Part shown: positions 30,364 through 41,341 of the stretch, one piece after another
Layout: each line of letters starts with the position of its first letter
How positions within the stretch are numbered: position 1 is the first letter of the stretch
Assembly: GCA_003281485.1 (NCBI GenBank)
Contig: QCBW01000005.1
Span: 1 to 64,000, forward strand
Direction of reading: 5' to 3'
Length of the DNA stretch: 64,000 bases
DNA from: Prochlorococcus sp. AG-347-J20
GTDB taxonomy: Bacteria > Cyanobacteriota > Cyanobacteriia > PCC-6307 > Cyanobiaceae
Program-made: the position numbers and the translations under genes
Notes under the pieces: model-generated
Seen by the model: only the letters and a program-made list of their open reading frames with translations
The model's database searches: none
Told to the model about the DNA's origin: nothing

Positions 30364-30480
30364 TTAACCCTGACGCTGTTTATTGCGAGGTCTTTTCTTG
30401 TTTATAACATAGATTTTACCTCTTCTCCTCACGATCTGATCGTCAGGACTAATTTTTTTGACTGAAGATCTGACCTTCAT
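30364..30480 (-). CDS. rpmJ: 50S ribosomal protein L36
   Basis: This small gene encodes 38 residues. The minus strand from ATG at 30480 reads [17 protein letters not shown] and ends PRNKQRQG, matching L36. The usual zinc ligands (CXXC and later C/H) are absent: SPDDQ stands where CxKC is expected, so this is the zinc-free form. It lies between adk and rpsM, the normal place. Confidence 0.94.
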   Translation of the reverse strand: MKVRSSVKKISPDDQIVRRRGKIYVINKKRPRNKQRQG

Positions 30481-30523
30481 AAGGTTTTAAAAATAAACGG
30501 TAATATTATATTCTACATCATCA

Positions 30524-31072
30524 TCAAGCCATTTTTTGTTTGATTTCTGCGGAAATAGATTTTAAATCTCTATCAGCATTAATATACTCAAGCAATGAAA
30601 GATCTTTGAAATATTGAATCAATGGTTCTGTAGTTTTTTTATAAATATTAACTCTTGTTCTAATAGTCTCTTCATTGTCATCTTTTCTACCTCTTAAAAG
30701 TAATCGCTTAATTAAGACTTCTTCTGGAATATCTAAGTAAAAAACCACTTCTAAAGGCTGATTTATTTCAATTAAAACCTCATTTAATGAATTAGCTTGA
30801 GATAAATTTCTTGGGTAACCATCTAAAATCCAACCTTTATTATCTTTATTTAAATTTTGCCTTACTATTTTCAAAACAAGTTCATCGCTAACAAGTTCTC
30901 CTCGATTCATAATAGCCTTTACTTCTTTACCAAGAATTGTATTCATTTCAATTTCTTTTCTTAATAATTCGCCTGTAGAAAGGTGCAAATAAGAATAAGT
31001 CTGACTTAGTAATTCTGCTTGAGTTCCTTTACCTGCTCCAGGTGCTCCTAAAAATAATAATTGTTTCTTCAT
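30524..31072 (-). CDS. adk: Adenylate kinase
   Basis: The enzyme interconverts ATP + AMP and 2 ADP. It has 182 residues from ATG at 31072, the short-lid form. The P-loop GAPGAGKGT lies at about residues 9-17, the AMP-binding STGELLR follows, and DGYPRN and [10 protein letters not shown] are present. The secY stop TGA overlaps the ATG (TGATG); an in-frame TTG one codon upstream is possible but less likely. secY-adk is a standard pair. Confidence 0.95.
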   Translation of the reverse strand: MKKQLLFLGAPGAGKGTQAELLSQTYSYLHLSTGELLRKEIEMNTILGKEVKAIMNRGELVSDELVLKIVRQNLNKDNKGWILDGYPRNLSQANSLNEVLIEINQPLEVVFYLDIPEEVLIKRLLLRGRKDDNEETIRTRVNIYKKTTEPLIQYFKDLSLLEYINADRDLKSISAEIKQKMA

Positions 31073-32391
31073 CAATTGTTAATCAGCCCTTCATATCTTT
31101 GAGAAATAACATAAGTTTGAATTTGCTTAGCAGTGTCAATAGCAACACCCACAAGGATAAGCAATGAAGTTGCTCCTAAACCTTGAAAAGTCTGTACATT
31201 TGTCGCTCTCTCCACTGCAGCAGGGATTATGGCTACTGATCCAAGAAATAAACCTCCTAAAAAAGTCAACCTATTTTGTATCCCTGATAAGTAGTTTGCC
31301 GTGTTTGTTCCAGGTCTAACTCCTGGTATGGCTACTCCCCCCTTCTTTAAATTTGATGCTACATCAACTGGGTTAATAGTTAGGGATGCATAGAAATAGG
31401 AGAATCCTAATATCAAGGAGAAAAATGTAAAAGCATAGGGCCACGGATTGGAAGATCCAGGATTTAAACTACTCGCTAATTTTATTAAGACTGGATTGCC
31501 TGTCACATTTGCGATAGTGATAGGTAAAAAAATTAATGCTGATGCAAAGATTATAGGCATAACTCCTCCAGCATTTAATTTTAACGGTAAATAACTTTGC
31601 CTTGTGGGAAGTAATGTTGCACTTCCTATTTGTCTTTTTGCACTAACAATAGGGATGCGTCTCGCACCCTCCTGGACAAAAATTATCCCAACAATGGTCA
31701 GTAAAAAGACTCCAAGTAAAACTGCTATGCCTAAAACATCTGATCGATCTCCAGTTTGAGCTTTTTCAATAGTTGAACTTAGCGCCTTTGGTAAAGTTGA
31801 GACAATATTCAAAAAAATGACTAATGACGCGCCTTGCCCTATTCCTTTTTCTGTAATTATTTCACTAAACCACATCACAAGCATTGAGCCAGTTACTAAG
31901 GCAATAGAAGTTTGCAAAACAAATGTAGTTTCACTTATACCCTGAATTGCATATTGTTTAAGAATTAAAGAAAAAATAATACTTTGCAAAAACCCCCATC
32001 CTAGAGAAACATATCTAGTTATTTGGGCAATTTTTCTTCTACCTGCTTCTCCCTCATTTTTTTGCAAATCCTCAAGAACAGGCAATGAAGCAGTTAAAAG
32101 CTGAATAATAATTGATGCGTTGATAAAAGGAAGTATGCCCAATGCGAATATACCTAGAGTTGAAATCCCTCCGCCAGTAAAAATATCGAGAAAACCTATT
32201 AATTGGCCACCTTGATCTATAAAACTTTTAAAAGCAACCCTATCAATACCTGGCATTGGTATATAAATACCAAGTCTTACCAGAAGAAGAAGACCTAATG
32301 TTGTTAAAACTCTACTCCTAAGCTCTTTATTGAGAAACAATTGAGAAATTATTTCAGAAGCATTCGGATTTCGACTTTTGTTGACTAACAT
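31072..32391 (-). CDS. secY: Protein translocase subunit SecY
   Basis: SecY is the channel of the Sec translocon in the cytoplasmic and thylakoid membranes. It has 439 residues with ten hydrophobic spans expected. Typical segments include [12 protein letters not shown] near the start of TM1 and [20 protein letters not shown]. It lies between rplO and adk in the spc operon order, 29 nt after rplO, with a 1-nt overlap into adk. Confidence 0.97.
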   Translation of the reverse strand: MLVNKSRNPNASEIISQLFLNKELRSRVLTTLGLLLLVRLGIYIPMPGIDRVAFKSFIDQGGQLIGFLDIFTGGGISTLGIFALGILPFINASIIIQLLTASLPVLEDLQKNEGEAGRRKIAQITRYVSLGWGFLQSIIFSLILKQYAIQGISETTFVLQTSIALVTGSMLVMWFSEIITEKGIGQGASLVIFLNIVSTLPKALSSTIEKAQTGDRSDVLGIAVLLGVFLLTIVGIIFVQEGARRIPIVSAKRQIGSATLLPTRQSYLPLKLNAGGVMPIIFASALIFLPITIANVTGNPVLIKLASSLNPGSSNPWPYAFTFFSLILGFSYFYASLTINPVDVASNLKKGGVAIPGVRPGTNTANYLSGIQNRLTFLGGLFLGSVAIIPAAVERATNVQTFQGLGATSLLILVGVAIDTAKQIQTYVISQRYEGLINN

Positions 32392-32420
32392 TTTGAGCCT
32401 TAACTAAATATTAAATAAAT

Positions 32421-32879
32421 TTATTTATTGTTTATGATCTCGCAAGATCCACCTGCATCTTCAATTTTTTGTTTTGCAACTTTTGTAAATGCATGAGCTT
32501 GTACTTTTAATTTCACATTAACTTCTCCACTACCAAGAATTTTTAGAGGAAATTTTGGCTTAAAAATTAATCCCTTCTTCACAAGTGAGTCTAAGTTAAC
32601 AGTATCGTTATCTTTGAAATCATTCAATTTACTTAAATTTACAATCGAAAAGTTTTTTTGATTAATTATTTCAAAATGCTTTAATTTTGGAACTCTTCTG
32701 TACAAAGGCATTTGTCCACCTTCAAAGCCTGGACGTGTTGGCCTTCCAGAACGTGACTTTTGTCCTCTCATTCCAAAACCGCATGAGGCACCCTGTCCAG
32801 CAGCAATTCCTCTGCCCTTTCTTAATTTTTTCTTCCTAGAGCCAGAATTTGATTTGAGTGTATTTAATGTTGAAGTCAT
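32421..32879 (-). CDS. rplO: 50S ribosomal protein L15
   Basis: L15 is a late-assembling 50S protein. It has 152 residues from ATG at 32879 ([18 protein letters not shown]). A TTG three codons upstream at 32888 would overlap the rpsE stop, but the ATG matches what is usual for the family. The glycine-rich [20 protein letters not shown] region is typical. The next gene is secY. Confidence 0.96.
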   Translation of the reverse strand: MTSTLNTLKSNSGSRKKKLRKGRGIAAGQGASCGFGMRGQKSRSGRPTRPGFEGGQMPLYRRVPKLKHFEIINQKNFSIVNLSKLNDFKDNDTVNLDSLVKKGLIFKPKFPLKILGSGEVNVKLKVQAHAFTKVAKQKIEDAGGSCEIINNK

Positions 32880-32884
32880 AGTTT

Positions 32885-33508
32885 TCAAGAATAGAGCTGT
32901 TCAAGTGAGATGCCTCTCTCCCTTGAAGCAGATTTATGGGTTCTTAATTGGGACAGAGCTACCATAGCAGCCCTTGCATTGTTTAAAGGTGTTTTACTAC
33001 CCAATCTTTTTGCTAGAACATTTTTTATCCCCGCCAATTCCAGAACTGTTCTTATTGAACCCCCAGCGATTACCCCTGTACCAGGAGCGGCTGGCCTGAT
33101 CAGCACGTTTGCAGCACCATCTCTGCCTATGGATAAGGTTGGAATTGAATTATTAGGAGTTAATGGAACCCTAACAAGATTTTTTTTACCATCTGAAACT
33201 CCTTTTCTAACAGCACCAATGACATCTCCAGCTTTACCAACTCCAACTCCAACTTGACCTTTCTCATTACCAACAACAACAATTGCTCTAAAACTCATTT
33301 TTTTTCCACCTTTGACAGTTTTAGATACGCGTCTTATTTGAACTACTCTTTCTTGCCAATCAGAATCTCTTTCAAGATTTTTTGAATCACCTCTTTTATT
33401 TCTTTTACGTTCGTTATTACGATTATTCTTTTTTTGTTCGCTAGGTTTGCTTCCAAGATTATTATCAATCTTGGATTCAGTTTCTTTTTTTGTTGGTGTT
33501 TCTGTCAT
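32885..33508 (-). CDS. rpsE: 30S ribosomal protein S5
   Basis: S5 acts in decoding accuracy and mRNA unwinding. It has 207 residues, with an N-terminal extension of about 40 charged residues (Lys/Glu/Asn-rich) before the conserved [19 protein letters not shown]. Marine picocyanobacterial S5 proteins commonly have this tail. It follows rplR by 13 nt. Confidence 0.96.
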   Translation of the reverse strand: MTETPTKKETESKIDNNLGSKPSEQKKNNRNNERKRNKRGDSKNLERDSDWQERVVQIRRVSKTVKGGKKMSFRAIVVVGNEKGQVGVGVGKAGDVIGAVRKGVSDGKKNLVRVPLTPNNSIPTLSIGRDGAANVLIRPAAPGTGVIAGGSIRTVLELAGIKNVLAKRLGSKTPLNNARAAMVALSQLRTHKSASRERGISLEQLYS

Positions 33509-33521
33509 AATAAAAATAAAG

Positions 33522-33890
33522 TTAGAATTCTAGGCCTGCATTACGAGCAGCATCTGCTAAAGCTTTTACTCTCCCATGATATAAATTCCCTCCGCGATCA
33601 AAAATTACTTGCTTAATACCTTTTTTTATTGCTCTCTTGGCTAATAATTTTCCAACAATGGAAGAAGAATTGCAGTCAGAAGCTAACTTATCTGATTTTT
33701 CTTTAAGTTCTTTATCGATTGTTGAAGCTGAACAAATAGTTTTTTGAGAGCTATCATCAATAACCTGGGCATAAATATGGTTATTGGAGCGAAAAACGGA
33801 CAATCTTGGACGCGTTGCATCTCCAATTAAGAACCTTCTTAATCTTCTGTGTCTTTTTTGCGTTTGTAATTTTCTGGAAAGTTTGGTCAT
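33522..33890 (-). CDS. rplR: 50S ribosomal protein L18
   Basis: L18 binds 5S rRNA. It has 122 residues, with [20 protein letters not shown] and [20 protein letters not shown] at the C-terminus. It is 14 nt after rplF in the normal spc order. Confidence 0.97.
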   Translation of the reverse strand: MTKLSRKLQTQKRHRRLRRFLIGDATRPRLSVFRSNNHIYAQVIDDSSQKTICSASTIDKELKEKSDKLASDCNSSSIVGKLLAKRAIKKGIKQVIFDRGGNLYHGRVKALADAARNAGLEF

Positions 33891-33904
33891 TTTTTTAAAT
33901 AGAA

Positions 33905-34444
33905 TTATTTTTTGCCAGATTTACCAGCTTTTCTGAGAATTCTCTCATCATGGTATTTAATTCCTTTTCCTTTGTAAGGCTCTGGAGGTCTAATTGATCT
34001 GATTTTTGCTGCTTCATTACCAACAATTTCCTTATCAATTCCAGATACGGTAACGTTTGTATTACTCTCAACATTGTATGTTATACCATCAGGGGGGATC
34101 ATTTCTACAGGATGACTATATCCTGCACTTACAACAAGATTTTTTCCTTTTACTTGTGCTCTAGATCCAACACCAACAATTTCAAGTTTTTTTGAAAACC
34201 CTTGACTTACACCTTCAACCATATTCGCAATTAAAGCTCTACATAAACCATGTCTTTGCCTTGAGTGTATTTTGGTTGAAGTAGGGCTTACAAAGACAGT
34301 ATTATCTTTTTTATCAAAACTAACTCCCTCAGGCATAAGACGTTTTAATTCGCCCTTGGGACCTTTAACTGTAACAGTTAATCCTTCAAATTCAACTGTA
34401 ACTTTATCTGGAATAATTACTGGGGTTTTTCCGATTCTTGACAT
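33905..34444 (-). CDS. rplF: 50S ribosomal protein L6
   Basis: L6 lies near the factor-binding centre of the 50S subunit. It has 179 residues, starts [15 protein letters not shown], and ends with the conserved [20 protein letters not shown] followed by a short basic tail. ATG at 34444 is 12 nt after rpsH. Confidence 0.97.
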   Translation of the reverse strand: MSRIGKTPVIIPDKVTVEFEGLTVTVKGPKGELKRLMPEGVSFDKKDNTVFVSPTSTKIHSRQRHGLCRALIANMVEGVSQGFSKKLEIVGVGSRAQVKGKNLVVSAGYSHPVEMIPPDGITYNVESNTNVTVSGIDKEIVGNEAAKIRSIRPPEPYKGKGIKYHDERILRKAGKSGKK

Positions 34445-34456
34445 GATTAATTCTCC

Positions 34457-34858
34457 TTAATAAACATAGCAAAGGACTTCGCCACCAATGCCTTGCTTTC
34501 TGGCGTCTCGATCACTCATCACACCTTTAGAAGTTGAGATGATTGCAACTCCGAGACCTCCAAGAACTTTTGGTAAGCCTCTAGTATTTTTATAAATTCT
34601 CAAACCAGGTTTACTTACTCTTTGCATAGATCGGATAGTGGGGAATTTATTTTTACCACTATATTTTAGTCCAAGTATTATTTGAGATTTATAACCTTCA
34701 CCTTCCTCATTTATCTCAGAAATGAAACCTTCTTTTTGGAGCACTTTGGCAATGCTTAAAGAAATTTTTGAACCTGGGATAGATGTAGTTGTATGCTTTT
34801 TTTGACTCGCATTTCTAATTCGAGTAAGCATATCTGAAATAGGATCGTGATTTGACAT
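34457..34858 (-). CDS. rpsH: 30S ribosomal protein S8
   Basis: S8 is a primary 16S rRNA binding protein and, in E. coli, the spc operon repressor. It has 133 residues, with [13 protein letters not shown] at the N-terminus and [22 protein letters not shown] at the C-terminus. It follows rplE by 9 nt. No S14 gene lies between rplE and rpsH, as expected for cyanobacteria. Confidence 0.97.
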   Translation of the reverse strand: MSNHDPISDMLTRIRNASQKKHTTTSIPGSKISLSIAKVLQKEGFISEINEEGEGYKSQIILGLKYSGKNKFPTIRSMQRVSKPGLRIYKNTRGLPKVLGGLGVAIISTSKGVMSDRDARKQGIGGEVLCYVY

Positions 34859-34867
34859 AGTTTTAAT

Positions 34868-35407
34868 TTAATTCTTACTAAAAGGCATTCCTAACTCTTG
34901 CAAAAGAGCCTTACCTTCTTGATCTGATCTTGCACTAGTGACAATAGTAATATCCATACCTCTTATTGAATCTATTTTATCAAAAGAGATTTCAGGAAAA
35001 ATCAATTGCTCTTTTACTCCAACGGTGTAATTCCCTCTCCCATCAAAACTTTTTGGATTAACACCTCTAAAGTCTCTTATTCTTGGTAGAGCTAGATTTA
35101 TAAATCTCTCCAAAAAAGAATACATTCTGTCTCCCCTTAAAGTTACAGTACAACCAATAGGCATTCCTTCACGAATTTTAAAACCCGCTATAGCTTTTTT
35201 TGCCCTAGTTACTAAGGCTTTTTGTCCTGTAATTGTTGCCATTTCATTTAAAGAGGCTTCAAGAGATTTAGAATTTGAAGCTGCTTCACCAAGTCCCCGA
35301 TTAATGTTAACTTTAACAACTTTAGGCACTTGATGAATATTTTTAAGACCAAGATCCTTTAATAGTTTTGGTCTTATTGTTTCTTTGTAGCGATTTTTTA
35401 GAGTCAT
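34868..35407 (-). CDS. rplE: 50S ribosomal protein L5
   Basis: L5 binds 5S rRNA and contacts the P-site tRNA. It has 179 residues, with [14 protein letters not shown] near the start and [22 protein letters not shown] near the end. It follows rplX by 74 nt, one of the wider gaps in this cluster. Confidence 0.97.
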   Translation of the reverse strand: MTLKNRYKETIRPKLLKDLGLKNIHQVPKVVKVNINRGLGEAASNSKSLEASLNEMATITGQKALVTRAKKAIAGFKIREGMPIGCTVTLRGDRMYSFLERFINLALPRIRDFRGVNPKSFDGRGNYTVGVKEQLIFPEISFDKIDSIRGMDITIVTSARSDQEGKALLQELGMPFSKN

Positions 35408-35481
35408 AATTTTTTGTTAATTCTGGTCTTTGTCAGAATTGATAAATTAGGAAAAGTTGAATTCTGGTTTCTGATGAAAAA

Positions 35482-35838
35482 TTAATCAATTACTTCACCA
35501 GTTTTCTTTAATCTCCTTTTCTTAACTCCCTCTTTATCAATAAAGTACTCAATCTTACTTGTGAGATTTTTATCTTTTGAAAAGAACATCACATTTGATG
35601 CATGTAAAGATGCTTCTTCAGTGAGTATTCTGCCAGTTTCTCCTTCCTGAGTTGGCTTTACATGTTTTGTCCTAAGATTAATTCCCTTAACAACAACTCT
35701 ATTTTCAAGAGGGATAGTTTTTAAAACCTCACCGGTTTTTCCTTTATCCTTGCCATTTATTACTTTTACCAAATCTCCAGTTTTGATTCTCATTTTTATC
35801 CTTTGGAAATTTTTCTTTTGTTTTAATGAATTCAGCAT
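35482..35838 (-). CDS. rplX: 50S ribosomal protein L24
   Basis: L24 is one of the first assembly proteins of the 50S subunit. The longest frame has 118 residues, with ATG at 35838 directly abutting the rplN stop and a GGAGG just upstream inside rplN. A second in-frame ATG at 35793 ([18 protein letters not shown]), preceded by AAAGGAT, gives the 103-residue form typical of bacterial L24. Both have ribosome sites, so the true start is open. The KOW motif is [18 protein letters not shown]. Confidence 0.93.
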   Translation of the reverse strand: MLNSLKQKKNFQRIKMRIKTGDLVKVINGKDKGKTGEVLKTIPLENRVVVKGINLRTKHVKPTQEGETGRILTEEASLHASNVMFFSKDKNLTSKIEYFIDKEGVKKRRLKKTGEVID

Positions 35839-36204
35839 TTAAATAACCTCCGGAGCAAGAGAAACTATCTTGGTATAGTTTTTATCCCGCAGCTCTCTGG
35901 CTACAGGACCAAAAACTCTAGTACCTTTTGGATTCTTATCTTCGTTAATCAAAACGGCAGCATTATCATCAAATCTAATTGAATTACCAGTATTTCTTCT
36001 TAATGTTGCTTTCGTTCTTACTATAACTGCTTTTACAACTTCAGATTTCTTTACTGCCATATTTGGAAGTGCATCTTTAACTGTTGCTACAATTACATCC
36101 CCAACATGCGCATACCTTCTATTAGATCCTAGAACCCTAATACATTGGAGTCTTTTAGCGCCACTATTATCAGCAACTGTCAAATAACTTTCTTGTTGAA
36201 TCAT
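35839..36204 (-). CDS. rplN: 50S ribosomal protein L14
   Basis: L14 lies at the 30S-50S interface. It has 121 residues, starts [19 protein letters not shown] and ends with [10 protein letters not shown]. Its ATG overlaps the rpsQ stop by 4 nt, which suggests coupled translation. Confidence 0.97.
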   Translation of the reverse strand: MIQQESYLTVADNSGAKRLQCIRVLGSNRRYAHVGDVIVATVKDALPNMAVKKSEVVKAVIVRTKATLRRNTGNSIRFDDNAAVLINEDKNPKGTRVFGPVARELRDKNYTKIVSLAPEVI

Positions 36205-36467
36205 TTTTTAACCTCCTCTTTTTGATTCGTTTTATTAAGGATTTCTTCTATTGCCCATCTTTTATGGGCGCTAAGCGGTCTAGTTTCTTTAATCTTGACT
36301 CGATCACCTAAAACACATGTATTTTCTGGATCATGTGCCTTATATCTTGTGGTTCTACTTACAATTTTCTTGTAAGTAGGATGAGGATATCTGTTAATAA
36401 CAGCTACAACAACTGTTTTATCCATTTTGTCGCTGACAACAGTGCCAATTCTTTCTTTAAGTGCCAT
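36201..36467 (-). CDS. rpsQ: 30S ribosomal protein S17
   Basis: S17 binds the 5' domain of 16S rRNA. It has 88 residues, with [19 protein letters not shown] and [16 protein letters not shown]. It follows rpmC by 9 nt in the S10 operon order L16-L29-S17. Confidence 0.97.
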   Translation of the reverse strand: MALKERIGTVVSDKMDKTVVVAVINRYPHPTYKKIVSRTTRYKAHDPENTCVLGDRVKIKETRPLSAHKRWAIEEILNKTNQKEEVKK

Positions 36468-36476
36468 AACTAATAA

Positions 36477-36695
36477 TTAATCAGGAGTTGTTTTAGGAGC
36501 AGATTGTGTCTTACTGAGAGTTAATAATTGAGCAACTTGTTTCTTGATGATTTTGAATTTATGAGTTTCATTAAGCTGTCTAGTAGCTTGCTTGAATCTC
36601 AAATCAAAGAGATCTTTTCTTAATTGATCAATTTTTTCAGTAATTTGAGCAGAATTTAATTTTTTAAATTCTTTAAGCGACTCTGAGTTTTTCAT
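36477..36695 (-). CDS. rpmC: 50S ribosomal protein L29
   Basis: L29 is near the peptide exit and forms part of the docking site for exit factors. It has 72 residues, mostly helical, with [17 protein letters not shown] and a short Thr/Pro tail. Its ATG overlaps the rplP stop by 4 nt. Confidence 0.96.
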   Translation of the reverse strand: MKNSESLKEFKKLNSAQITEKIDQLRKDLFDLRFKQATRQLNETHKFKIIKKQVAQLLTLSKTQSAPKTTPD

Positions 36696-37159
36696 TGTTT
36701 AACCTCCTCTTGAGATTCTTTACTATTTTTTGTCGCCTCTGGATTTTTATCAATTGAGATAAATTTTGTTTTTACAGGAAGTTTGTATTGAGCGAGACGC
36801 ATAGCTTCCTTTGCAATTTCCTCAGTGATATCCTCACCACCCATTTCAAAAAGGATTCTGCCTGGTTTAACAACTGCGACCCAAAACTCTGGATTACCTT
36901 TACCAGAACCCATTCTAGTTTCGGCAGGTCTCATGGTTACGGGTTTATCAGGAAATATTCTTATCCAGATTTGACCTCCACGTTTTATATATCTTGTCAT
37001 AGCTCGTCTACTTGCCTCAATCTGACGTGCAGTTACCCACCCACAGTCTTGAGCTTGGAGAGCAAATTGACCGAAAGCAATAGTATTACCCTTTGAGGCA
37101 ACTCCCCTCATTCTGCCTCTGTGCTGTTTACGAAATTTAGTACGTTTTGGACTAAGCAT
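36692..37159 (-). CDS. rplP: 50S ribosomal protein L16
   Basis: L16 helps organise the A site of the 50S subunit. It has 155 residues: a conserved core ([38 protein letters not shown]) and a charged C-terminal tail of about 20 residues beyond the common ~138. It follows rpsC by 11 nt. Confidence 0.97.
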   Translation of the reverse strand: MLSPKRTKFRKQHRGRMRGVASKGNTIAFGQFALQAQDCGWVTARQIEASRRAMTRYIKRGGQIWIRIFPDKPVTMRPAETRMGSGKGNPEFWVAVVKPGRILFEMGGEDITEEIAKEAMRLAQYKLPVKTKFISIDKNPEATKNSKESQEEVKQ

Positions 37160-37170
37160 TTTTATACCTC

Positions 37171-37902
37171 CTATGAATTCTCATTTGAACGATCCTCAAA
37201 TTCCTGAGGTCTTCTGCTAGCTTTCCTCTTAGGACTTGCACCTACAGGGATTGTTTGTTCTTCTTTAGGGAGAACTTCACCTTTGAAAACCCAAACTTTT
37301 ATGCCTAGAACACCGTAAGTAGTATTAGCTTCACGTGTTGCATAGTCAATTTCTGCTCTCAAAGTATGCAAAGGTACTCTACCTTCTCTAGTCCATTCAG
37401 TTCTAGCTATTTCAGCGCCATTTAACCTTCCCCCCACTTGTATTTTAAGACCTAAAACTCCAGCTCTTTGAGCTCTTTGTAAGGCCATCCTAATGGTTCT
37501 TCTAAATGCGACTCTTTTTTCCAGTTGTTGAGCAATATATTCAGCGAGTAAAAAAGCATCTGCATCTACTCTCTCAACTTCTACAACGTTTATTCTAACT
37601 TGCCTTGTCCTATCGCCTATGGTTTTTTGAATTCCAGATCTTAATTCTTCAATACCACTTCCTTGTCTTCCAACTATTACACCTGGTCTTGCTGTTTTTA
37701 ATTCAAGTTCCAATTGATCAGCTTTTCTAGCTATTAACACATCGCTGATTCCCGCTGCACCGTATTTTTTCTGGATGAAATTGCGAATTTTAAAGTCTTC
37801 TTGGAGAAGAATTGGATATGTCTTTGAAGTCGCAAACCATTTTGAGCGATGTTCTTGTGTAATTCCTAATCTTAATCCTGAAGGATGAATTTTATGTCCC
37901 AT
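37171..37902 (-). CDS. rpsC: 30S ribosomal protein S3
   Basis: S3 is at the mRNA entry channel. It has 243 residues, starts [20 protein letters not shown], and has the KH-domain GxxG as [12 protein letters not shown]. Its ATG overlaps the rplV stop by 1 nt. The Lys/Arg-rich C-terminal tail is common. Confidence 0.97.
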   Translation of the reverse strand: MGHKIHPSGLRLGITQEHRSKWFATSKTYPILLQEDFKIRNFIQKKYGAAGISDVLIARKADQLELELKTARPGVIVGRQGSGIEELRSGIQKTIGDRTRQVRINVVEVERVDADAFLLAEYIAQQLEKRVAFRRTIRMALQRAQRAGVLGLKIQVGGRLNGAEIARTEWTREGRVPLHTLRAEIDYATREANTTYGVLGIKVWVFKGEVLPKEEQTIPVGASPKRKASRRPQEFEDRSNENS

Positions 37903-38288
37903 TAGTTTTGTACCTCCGCATTTGTTTGAGTAAGAGCAGATTCAACAGAAATACTGATGTGGCAAGTCTGTTTTTTGATTGAAAAAGCTCGACCTTGAGC
38001 TCTGGGCCTGTATCTTTTCATGACAGGACCACTATTAGCCCATGCAGAAGAAATTACTAGGGTAGATGGATCCATGCCAAGATTATGCTCTGCATTAGCA
38101 ACCGCAGATCTCAGAACTTTAGTAATGGGATCAGTAGATCTGTAAGGCATAAACTCCAACATAATCAATGCATCTCTATAGGACCTACCCCTTATCTGAT
38201 CCAAAACTCTTCTCACTTTAGAGGCTGATCCTCGAATGTAATTTCCATGAGCAATGGCTGTTTTTTTTGTTTCAGGTGTTTTTGTCAT
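37902..38288 (-). CDS. rplV: 50S ribosomal protein L22
   Basis: L22 lines the narrowest part of the exit tunnel. It has 128 residues, with the conserved [20 protein letters not shown] and the tunnel beta-hairpin region [18 protein letters not shown]. Its ATG overlaps the rpsS stop by 4 nt. Confidence 0.97.
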   Translation of the reverse strand: MTKTPETKKTAIAHGNYIRGSASKVRRVLDQIRGRSYRDALIMLEFMPYRSTDPITKVLRSAVANAEHNLGMDPSTLVISSAWANSGPVMKRYRPRAQGRAFSIKKQTCHISISVESALTQTNAEVQN

Positions 38289-38563
38289 GATTTTGCTCCT
38301 TTCTTATCTCTTATATGACCTCGATAAGTGCGTGTAGGAGCAAATTCACCGAGTTTATGACCAATCATTTGTTCAGTAATAAATACTGGAATGTGAGTCT
38401 TGCCATTATGTACAGCTATAGTGTGACCGATCATTACAGGTAATATTGTAGAGGATCTCGACCAAGTTTTAATAACAGACTTGTCATTATCGGTATTTTG
38501 TTTTTCTACCTTCTTGAGCAGGCTATCTGCTATAAAAGGTCCTTTTTTTAGTGAACGTCCCAT
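38285..38563 (-). CDS. rpsS: 30S ribosomal protein S19
   Basis: S19 is in the 30S head and pairs with S13. ATG at 38563 gives 92 residues beginning [19 protein letters not shown], the exact family N-terminus. A frame extending further upstream to 38638 reaches into rplB and is not credited. It lies 37 nt after rplB. Confidence 0.97.
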   Translation of the reverse strand: MGRSLKKGPFIADSLLKKVEKQNTDNDKSVIKTWSRSSTILPVMIGHTIAVHNGKTHIPVFITEQMIGHKLGEFAPTRTYRGHIRDKKGAKS

Positions 38564-38600
38564 GATTATGTAATAGAAATTGAAATAATAAATGAAGTAA

Positions 38601-39464
38601 TCAAGAGTCTCTTCCTCCTCTACTCCTCTTAGAAACACGACGACGTCTTCGAACTACTAATTTATTACTTGGTTTGTTCTTTTTACGTGTCTTTAACCCT
38701 AGAGCTGGTTTACCCCATGGAGTAACAGGACCTGCTCTACCAATTGGTGCTTTTCCCTCTCCTCCTCCATGTGGATGATCACATGGGTTCATTACACTTC
38801 CTCTTACTTGAGGCCTTCTACCAAGCCATCTTCTTCTGCCTGCTTTACCTAAGCTAGTATTTCTTATTTCTGAGTTACCAACTTCTCCAAGTGTTGCGTA
38901 ACATTCTTTTCTAACAAGTCTTACCTCAGTAGATGGGAGTTTTAAAGCAACATAATCTCCCTCTTTTGCCATAACTTGAGCACTAGCTCCCGCGGATCTA
39001 ACCATCTGAGCACCTCTTCCTGCATATAACTCAACACAATGAACACTTGATCCTAATGGCATAACAGAAAGTGGCATCGCATTTCCATCTTCAATTGGAA
39101 CACTTTCTCCAGATATGACATTTTGTCCTACCTTTACTCCAGCTGGAGCGATAATGTATCTTTTCTCTCCATCTTCGTAAAATAAAAGTGCAAGCCTTGC
39201 ATTTCTATGAGGATCGTAGTGTATAGCAGCAACCTTAGCATTAATATTTCGTTTGTCTCTTCTGAAATCGACTAATCTATATTGCCTTTTGTGACCACCT
39301 CCTCGATGACGACAAGTAATAACTCCTCGATTATTTCTCCCTTTTACTCTATGTTTTGAAACTATGAGTGATCTTTCAGGTTTTGCACTTGTTATTTCAC
39401 TAAAATCAGTAACTACTCTCTGTCTAGTGCCAGGTGTATAAGGTTTAAATTTACGAATTGCCAT
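38601..39464 (-). CDS. rplB: 50S ribosomal protein L2
   Basis: L2 is needed for subunit joining and peptidyl transferase activity. It has 287 residues. The highly conserved [15 protein letters not shown] segment contains the functionally important His, and the C-terminal tail is very basic. It follows rplW by 12 nt. Confidence 0.97.
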   Translation of the reverse strand: MAIRKFKPYTPGTRQRVVTDFSEITSAKPERSLIVSKHRVKGRNNRGVITCRHRGGGHKRQYRLVDFRRDKRNINAKVAAIHYDPHRNARLALLFYEDGEKRYIIAPAGVKVGQNVISGESVPIEDGNAMPLSVMPLGSSVHCVELYAGRGAQMVRSAGASAQVMAKEGDYVALKLPSTEVRLVRKECYATLGEVGNSEIRNTSLGKAGRRRWLGRRPQVRGSVMNPCDHPHGGGEGKAPIGRAGPVTPWGKPALGLKTRKKNKPSNKLVVRRRRRVSKRSRGGRDS

Positions 39465-39476
39465 GATTAAAACTCC

Positions 39477-39779
39477 TTAAGATTCTGGAAATAGTTGGAT
39501 TTTGTCTCCTTCAGCAAGACGTACAATAGCCTTCTTGACCTGAGAACGTTTACCGGAGAATTTCCCGACTCTTCTTGTTCTCCTAGGAGGATTCATAGTG
39601 TTAACGCCTATGACTTTAACACTGAACAAGGCTTCAATAGCAGCCTTAATTTGTGGTTTTGCCGCCCTGTGATCAACTTCAAAAGTATATTGGTTAAGAT
39701 CTAGAGCGTTTGTAGCTTTTTCGGTAATAACTGGCTTACGTATTACATCAGCTAAACGAGAATCGAATAATTTGCTCAT
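39477..39779 (-). CDS. rplW: 50S ribosomal protein L23
   Basis: L23 sits at the exit tunnel and is the docking site for trigger factor and SRP. It has 100 residues, with [15 protein letters not shown] and the [13 protein letters not shown] loop. Its ATG overlaps the rplD stop by 4 nt. Confidence 0.97.
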   Translation of the reverse strand: MSKLFDSRLADVIRKPVITEKATNALDLNQYTFEVDHRAAKPQIKAAIEALFSVKVIGVNTMNPPRRTRRVGKFSGKRSQVKKAIVRLAEGDKIQLFPES

Positions 39780-40408
39780 GATGCATAAACCTCCTGAATT
39801 TTATTTATTGCTGATTGGCCTATGACCAACTTATTAGCATTGAGAATATCAAATACATTTAATTGATCGGCGGCTATTAATTTTACTTTTTCAATATTAT
39901 TTATGGATTTTCTGATTACATCAGAGGGACTATCAAGAATAACTAAAACTTTTTCAGTTTTTTGTATTCCTAATCGCGCAAGGCCATTAACGATATCACT
40001 TGTTTTGGGTTGCTTAATAGTGGATCCAAAATCTTCAACAGCCTTCATATCAGATACTCTGGACATAAGTGCTGTTCTTAATGCTAATCTGCGTTCCTTT
40101 CGGTTCATATCAAGATTGTAAGAACGTGGCTTTGGTCCAAAAATAATTCCACCACCAGGTCTTAAGGGTGTTCTTATTGATCCTTGACGAGCTCTTCCTG
40201 TACCTTTCTGTTTATATGGCTTTCTACCACCACCTCGTACTTCAGATCTTGTCAAAGTTGATGCAGTACCTTGTCTCTTATTTGCTAATTGCCTAAGAAC
40301 TGCTCTATGAATTAAGTCTGCCGAAGAAGTTTCCTTCGCAACAGCTAAATTAAGAGTAACTTTGCCTGATTTTTTACCATCCCACTTAAGAGTATCGAGT
40401 GTTGTCAT
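39776..40408 (-). CDS. rplD: 50S ribosomal protein L4
   Basis: L4 extends a loop into the exit tunnel and in E. coli also represses the S10 operon. It has 210 residues. The tunnel loop [19 protein letters not shown] is intact. Its ATG overlaps the rplC stop by 4 nt. Confidence 0.97.
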   Translation of the reverse strand: MTTLDTLKWDGKKSGKVTLNLAVAKETSSADLIHRAVLRQLANKRQGTASTLTRSEVRGGGRKPYKQKGTGRARQGSIRTPLRPGGGIIFGPKPRSYNLDMNRKERRLALRTALMSRVSDMKAVEDFGSTIKQPKTSDIVNGLARLGIQKTEKVLVILDSPSDVIRKSINNIEKVKLIAADQLNVFDILNANKLVIGQSAINKIQEVYAS

Positions 40409-41058
40409 GATTTTTGACCTCCTTTTTTACCTACAACATTATTTGGCTTAATGTTGACAATTGAGCCCGGCTTACCTGGAACAGAACCTTTAACAACAAG
40501 TAAGTTTTTTTGGTCATCAATTTTTAAAACTAACAAACCTTTTGTAGTTATCTGTTTCCCTCCATATCTTCCTGCCATTCTTTTACCAGGATAAATTCTC
40601 CCTGGTGTTGTTCCTGCTCCGGTAGAACCTGGAGCTCTATGATTTTTTGAACCATGACTCATGGGACCTCTGCTGAAGCCATGTCTTTTCTGGTAACCAG
40701 AAAAACCTCTACCCATAGATTTACCACTGATATCAACTTTCTGGCCGACCTCAAAGTTTTTAACAGTTATTTGATTTCCAATTTCATAAGTTGCAGTTTC
40801 TTCAACCCTATATTCTTTCAAATGCTTTAAAAGTTCTTCACCTGATTTCAGTAAATGTCCCTTTTCAGGTTTGCTAATATGCTTATCTTTGGAAAAGCCA
40901 TAACCTATTTGGACGGCAGTGTAACCATCCAAATCAGTAGTTTTTAATTGCGTGACACGGCAAGGGCCAGCCTCAATAAGAGTAACTGGTACAGCTTTAC
41001 CGTCGTCGTCGAAAAGTTGGGACATTCCCAATTTCTTTCCTAAAATTCCTATAGACAT
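40405..41058 (-). CDS. rplC: 50S ribosomal protein L3
   Basis: L3 is a core assembly protein near the peptidyl transferase centre. It has 217 residues, starts [20 protein letters not shown], and contains [20 protein letters not shown]. It is the first gene of the S10-spc-alpha cluster on this strand; rpsJ, often upstream in other bacteria, is not between it and ndhN. The transcript start must lie in the 283-nt spacer to the right. Confidence 0.97.
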   Translation of the reverse strand: MSIGILGKKLGMSQLFDDDGKAVPVTLIEAGPCRVTQLKTTDLDGYTAVQIGYGFSKDKHISKPEKGHLLKSGEELLKHLKEYRVEETATYEIGNQITVKNFEVGQKVDISGKSMGRGFSGYQKRHGFSRGPMSHGSKNHRAPGSTGAGTTPGRIYPGKRMAGRYGGKQITTKGLLVLKIDDQKNLLVVKGSVPGKPGSIVNIKPNNVVGKKGGQKS

Positions 41059-41341
41059 AAGACTAAATTAGGCTAGCTCGTAATAATTTTTTTATTATCA
41101 ACACTCTTTAGTTATTAGGGTGAAGTTAATAAAAAAACAATTAATTAAGGTTGAGACTTACCTGAACACAGATAGTTTCTCTTGGGATAAACCCACCTGA
41201 GTTTTTTAACGAAGCGCTAAAAAATGTGAAATTTGTAGAGGCTCGGCTAGCTTGCGAGCTTAAAAATTCACTGAATTACAATTGTACATCATCAAGTACC
41301 ATAAAATAAAATAAAATAAAATATAAATAAAGGAAATTTTT
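41059..41341. promoter_or_regulatory. Divergent rplC/ndhN regulatory spacer
   Basis: This 283-nt region carries the promoter and leader of the long ribosomal protein cluster (minus) and of ndhN (plus). It contains a terminator-like hairpin with a T6 run on the plus strand (41179-41207) and an inverted repeat GCTCG/CGAGC (41241-41259). It also has a TACAATTGTAC palindrome (41277-41287), a four-copy TAAAA repeat (about 41301-41322), and the ndhN ribosome site AAGGAA shortly before its ATG. GC content is locally higher than in other spacers, which suggests structured RNA. Confidence 0.55.

Noticed and set aside
38564..38638. Longer S19 with 25 extra N-terminal residues
   Set aside because: The extension overlaps rplB and does not resemble the family; MGRSLKKG at 38563 is the standard start.
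41301..41322. TAAAA tandem units as a CRISPR or regulatory array
   Set aside because: Only four 5-nt units without spacers; a simple AT-rich slippage repeat is enough to explain it.
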